Below the pieces are notes generated by a model that did no database searches, was not told the DNA's origin, and worked only from the letters and a program-made list of their open reading frames with translations. From assembly GCA_012517195.1 (NCBI GenBank), contig JAAYVK010000039.1, forward strand, positions 64,085-105,250: a stretch of 41,166 nt of DNA. Reading direction: 5' to 3'. A program made the position numbers and the translations under genes. Shown here in pieces: positions 38,895 through 41,166 of this stretch. How positions within the stretch are numbered: position 1 is the first letter of the stretch; every line of letters starts with the position of its first letter. Origin of the DNA: Synergistaceae bacterium (lineage in GTDB: Bacteria; Synergistota; Synergistia; Synergistales; 79-D21).

Positions 38895-39380
38895 TTGAAG
38901 AAAACCAACGCGGTTCGCCAGCTTGAGAAACTCGGGATCGTTTATCGGCTGGCGGAGTACGAAGTTGACCTTGACGATCTTGGGGCTGCCCGAGTTGCCT
39001 TGAAGATCGGAATGCCTCTCGACCGTGTTTTCAAAACACTGGTCCTCCGAGGAGACAAAACAGGCGTCTTCCTTTGTGTCATCCCGGGAGCCCTGGAATT
39101 GGACCTGAAAGCCGCTGCATCCCTCACCGGCAACAAACGGTGCGAACTGGTCCCCCTGAGAGAGGTGCTCCCTCTTACAGGTTACCAGCGGGGAGGCGTG
39201 TCCCCGCTGGCTTCCAAAAAAACTTATCCTGTACTGATGGATGAGTCCTCTCTCCGTTTTGACGAAATCTCCGTCAGTGCCGGCCTTCGGGGCCTCCAGG
39301 TGATCCTGCGGCCTTCGGACCTGATCAGAGCGACGCAGGCCGTTGTCGGCCGGCTTACGAAACCGGGGCCGATCCCTTAG
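38895..39380 (+). CDS. ybaK: YbaK/EbsC-family Cys-tRNA(Pro) deacylase
   Basis: TTG start at 38895 behind AAGGAGG; KKTNAVRQLEKLGIVYRLAEYE, VFKTLVLRGDKTGVFLCVIPGALELDLKAAA, GGVSPLASKKTYPVLMDESS. Confidence 0.93.
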   Translation: MKKTNAVRQLEKLGIVYRLAEYEVDLDDLGAARVALKIGMPLDRVFKTLVLRGDKTGVFLCVIPGALELDLKAAASLTGNKRCELVPLREVLPLTGYQRGGVSPLASKKTYPVLMDESSLRFDEISVSAGLRGLQVILRPSDLIRATQAVVGRLTKPGPIP

Positions 39381-40860
39381 CCTTTTCTTCTTCCCGTAGT
39401 TTCCTTCGAAGGATCTTCCCGGCCGGCGAGAGGGGGAAAGACTGGACGAATTCCACTTTTCTTGGCACCTTGTAGTGTGCGAGCCTTTCTTTGCAGAATT
39501 GGACCAATTCTTTCTGGGTCGCAGCCGCGTTTTCCCGCAGGATGACAAAGGCCTTCGGGATTTCGCCGCTAACGGGGTGCGGGACGCCGATCACGGCGGC
39601 CAGGTGGACAGCGGGGTGCTCCTGGAGAACCCTTTCGACTTCCTGTGGATAGACGTTAAAGCCTCCCACGATCAGGATGTCGGTATCGCGTTCCAGGATG
39701 GTCAGGTAACCTTCCTGATCCATCCTGACAATGTCCCCCGTGTTGAACCAGCCTTCCCTGAACCTCTCCGCCGTCTTTTCCGGGTTGCGGAAGTAGCCAG
39801 GTGTCACGGAGGGCCCCTTCACCCAGAGGACCCCTTCCTGCCCCTTTTCCGCTTCCTTCCCTTCCCGGTTCAGGATCCGGAATTCATAACCCGGAAGAAC
39901 AGGGCCGACCGTGCCGAGCTTTCTTTTCGCAAGGCTGGGGTTTACGGCCACCACCGGGGAGCATTCGGTCAGTCCATACCCTTCAAGGATGGAAAGATTC
40001 ATGGTTTCTCTCGCTCTTTGGTCAAATTGGGGATTCAAACGATCCCCTCCACAGATGATCAACCGAAGGGACGATCCAATCTCGGCGCCTTTTGCCGCGG
40101 TCGCCAGCGTCAGGGCAACCATCGTGGGAACCGCAACCATGACGGTGACGCCTGCCTCGCAGATCGCCTCCACGGTTTTCTGGGGCGGCATAAAACCCGG
40201 CACCAAGACCTGCGGAAGTCCTAGGGCAAGAGGCAGGATCCCCGAAACGCTGTAGCCGAGAGTGTGGAAATTGGGAAGGACATTCAGGAAGATGTCGTCT
40301 TTTCTCAGCTCCTCAACAAAATCGAAAACCTTGCTGGTGTTGTCGATCAGATTATCATGCGTGATCACGACGGCCTTCGGGGTTCCGGTTGTTCCCGAAG
40401 TCGAAAAGATCACGGCGGTTTCCGGGGAGTCCTTTTCCCCTTCCCTGCCGGAAACATTTGAAACGAAGGCGTCCAAAGCCGAAGGGACCGTCGGGTATCC
40501 GGCCCCCGAAAGGGCCTCCCGTAGCCCGTCCATCCCCTCCGGCAGAACGATCCCCCATGGATCCAGGACCTCCATGTTCTCAACCAGGGCGGTTGGACCC
40601 GTCTGCAAATTCAAGGGCGCAACCGCCCCTCTCAGCCTCCAGGCCGCCAGGGAAAGTGCCAGAACCAGGGGGCAGTTGGGAAGCAGGAGGACGAGTCTTT
40701 GTCCTTCGCCGAACCCTGCATTTGCGAGAACTTGTTCGCATGTATCGACCAGGTTCAGGAAACGGCCCGAATCCCACCATTGACCTTCCCACCAGAGGGT
40801 TTTCTCTCTGAGTTCCCCGTTGAGGCGTTCAAGGATCCGTTCTTCCAGTCTAGTTCCCAT
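39355..40860 (-). CDS. AMP-binding acyl-CoA synthetase/ligase
   Basis: FSTSGTTGTPKAVVITHDNL, EGYGLTECSPVVAVNP, GWFNTGDIVRMDQEGYLTILERDTDILIVGGFNVYPQEVE, PLSPAGKILRRKLR. Confidence 0.94.
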   Translation of the reverse strand: MGTRLEERILERLNGELREKTLWWEGQWWDSGRFLNLVDTCEQVLANAGFGEGQRLVLLLPNCPLVLALSLAAWRLRGAVAPLNLQTGPTALVENMEVLDPWGIVLPEGMDGLREALSGAGYPTVPSALDAFVSNVSGREGEKDSPETAVIFSTSGTTGTPKAVVITHDNLIDNTSKVFDFVEELRKDDIFLNVLPNFHTLGYSVSGILPLALGLPQVLVPGFMPPQKTVEAICEAGVTVMVAVPTMVALTLATAAKGAEIGSSLRLIICGGDRLNPQFDQRARETMNLSILEGYGLTECSPVVAVNPSLAKRKLGTVGPVLPGYEFRILNREGKEAEKGQEGVLWVKGPSVTPGYFRNPEKTAERFREGWFNTGDIVRMDQEGYLTILERDTDILIVGGFNVYPQEVERVLQEHPAVHLAAVIGVPHPVSGEIPKAFVILRENAAATQKELVQFCKERLAHYKVPRKVEFVQSFPLSPAGKILRRKLREEEKAKGSAPVS

Positions 40861-40875
40861 TTCCTCTCTTCCCTT

Positions 40876-41166
40876 CTAGAACCGACGGCTGATCGAAAGA
40901 CCGAAAAGGTGGGCTTCACCGTTGTCCTGGCGGCTTTTGTAGATAAAATCTCCAGGTCGGGCCTGGATGTCTCTCGGGGAGATGTCCAGGTATGTATACG
41001 AAAAGTCGTAGGTCCAGCTCCCCTTGCGGTAGCCCAGGCCGATGGAATAAAGCTTCCTGTCGTTGGTCGGGGCAATGTAATCCACCGTCTCGTCGGGGAT
41101 CGGGGAAGGGTCAATGACGTAACCCACCCTCAAGTCCAGGTTTTCGTTCATGGCATACTCGATTCC
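40876..41166 (-). CDS. OmpP1/FadL/TodX-family outer-membrane transporter (partial, C-terminal end)
   Basis: Minus-strand translation GIEYAMNENLDLRVGYVIDPSPIPDETVDYIAPTNDRKLYSIGLGYRKGSWTYDFSYTYLD...SRRF, a FadL-like C-terminal barrel region ending in Phe; truncated at window edge. Confidence 0.8.
   Translation of the reverse strand, partial: GIEYAMNENLDLRVGYVIDPSPIPDETVDYIAPTNDRKLYSIGLGYRKGSWTYDFSYTYLDISPRDIQARPGDFIYKSRQDNGEAHLFGLSISRRF

Overview
The window is a 41.2-kb stretch of a moderately GC-rich, probably diderm bacterial chromosome (a FadL-like outer-membrane protein lies at the right edge). It is almost entirely housekeeping DNA. I saw no transposase, integrase, phage module, rRNA or CRISPR array. 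Main blocks: (1) hemW-lepA-yicC on the minus strand. (2) A ten-gene de novo purine operon on the plus strand, purC-S-Q-L-F-M-N-H-D-E, with a good sigma70-type promoter and no purB or purK in the window. (3) A minus-strand run: glycerate kinase, glyoxylate/hydroxypyruvate reductase, tandem-domain PPK2, nitroreductase and an unassigned 419-aa protein. (4) A minus-strand chain of overlapping genes, hypA-hypB-UvrD-like helicase-coaE-DHH/CBS/tRNA nucleotidyltransferase-S2P protease-surE, followed by argG behind a T-box leader with its own consensus promoter. (5) hpf, an aspartate aminotransferase-like gene and carbamate kinase. (6) rpsB-tsf-pyrH-frr, divergent from an orphan CsoR/CstR-family regulator. 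(7) An RNA cluster with SRP RNA and two tRNA-Ser genes, where the tadA reading frame runs into one of the tRNAs. (8) phzF, csp, speD, ybaK, an acyl-CoA synthetase and a partial FadL-like gene. I found no obviously new multi-gene system. The best leads are the argG T-box, the CsoR/CstR-like regulator sharing a promoter region with rpsB, the tadA/tRNA-Ser overlap, the atypical PurE and the unassigned 419-aa protein. No homology search or RNA-folding program was run; family calls rest on motif recognition.
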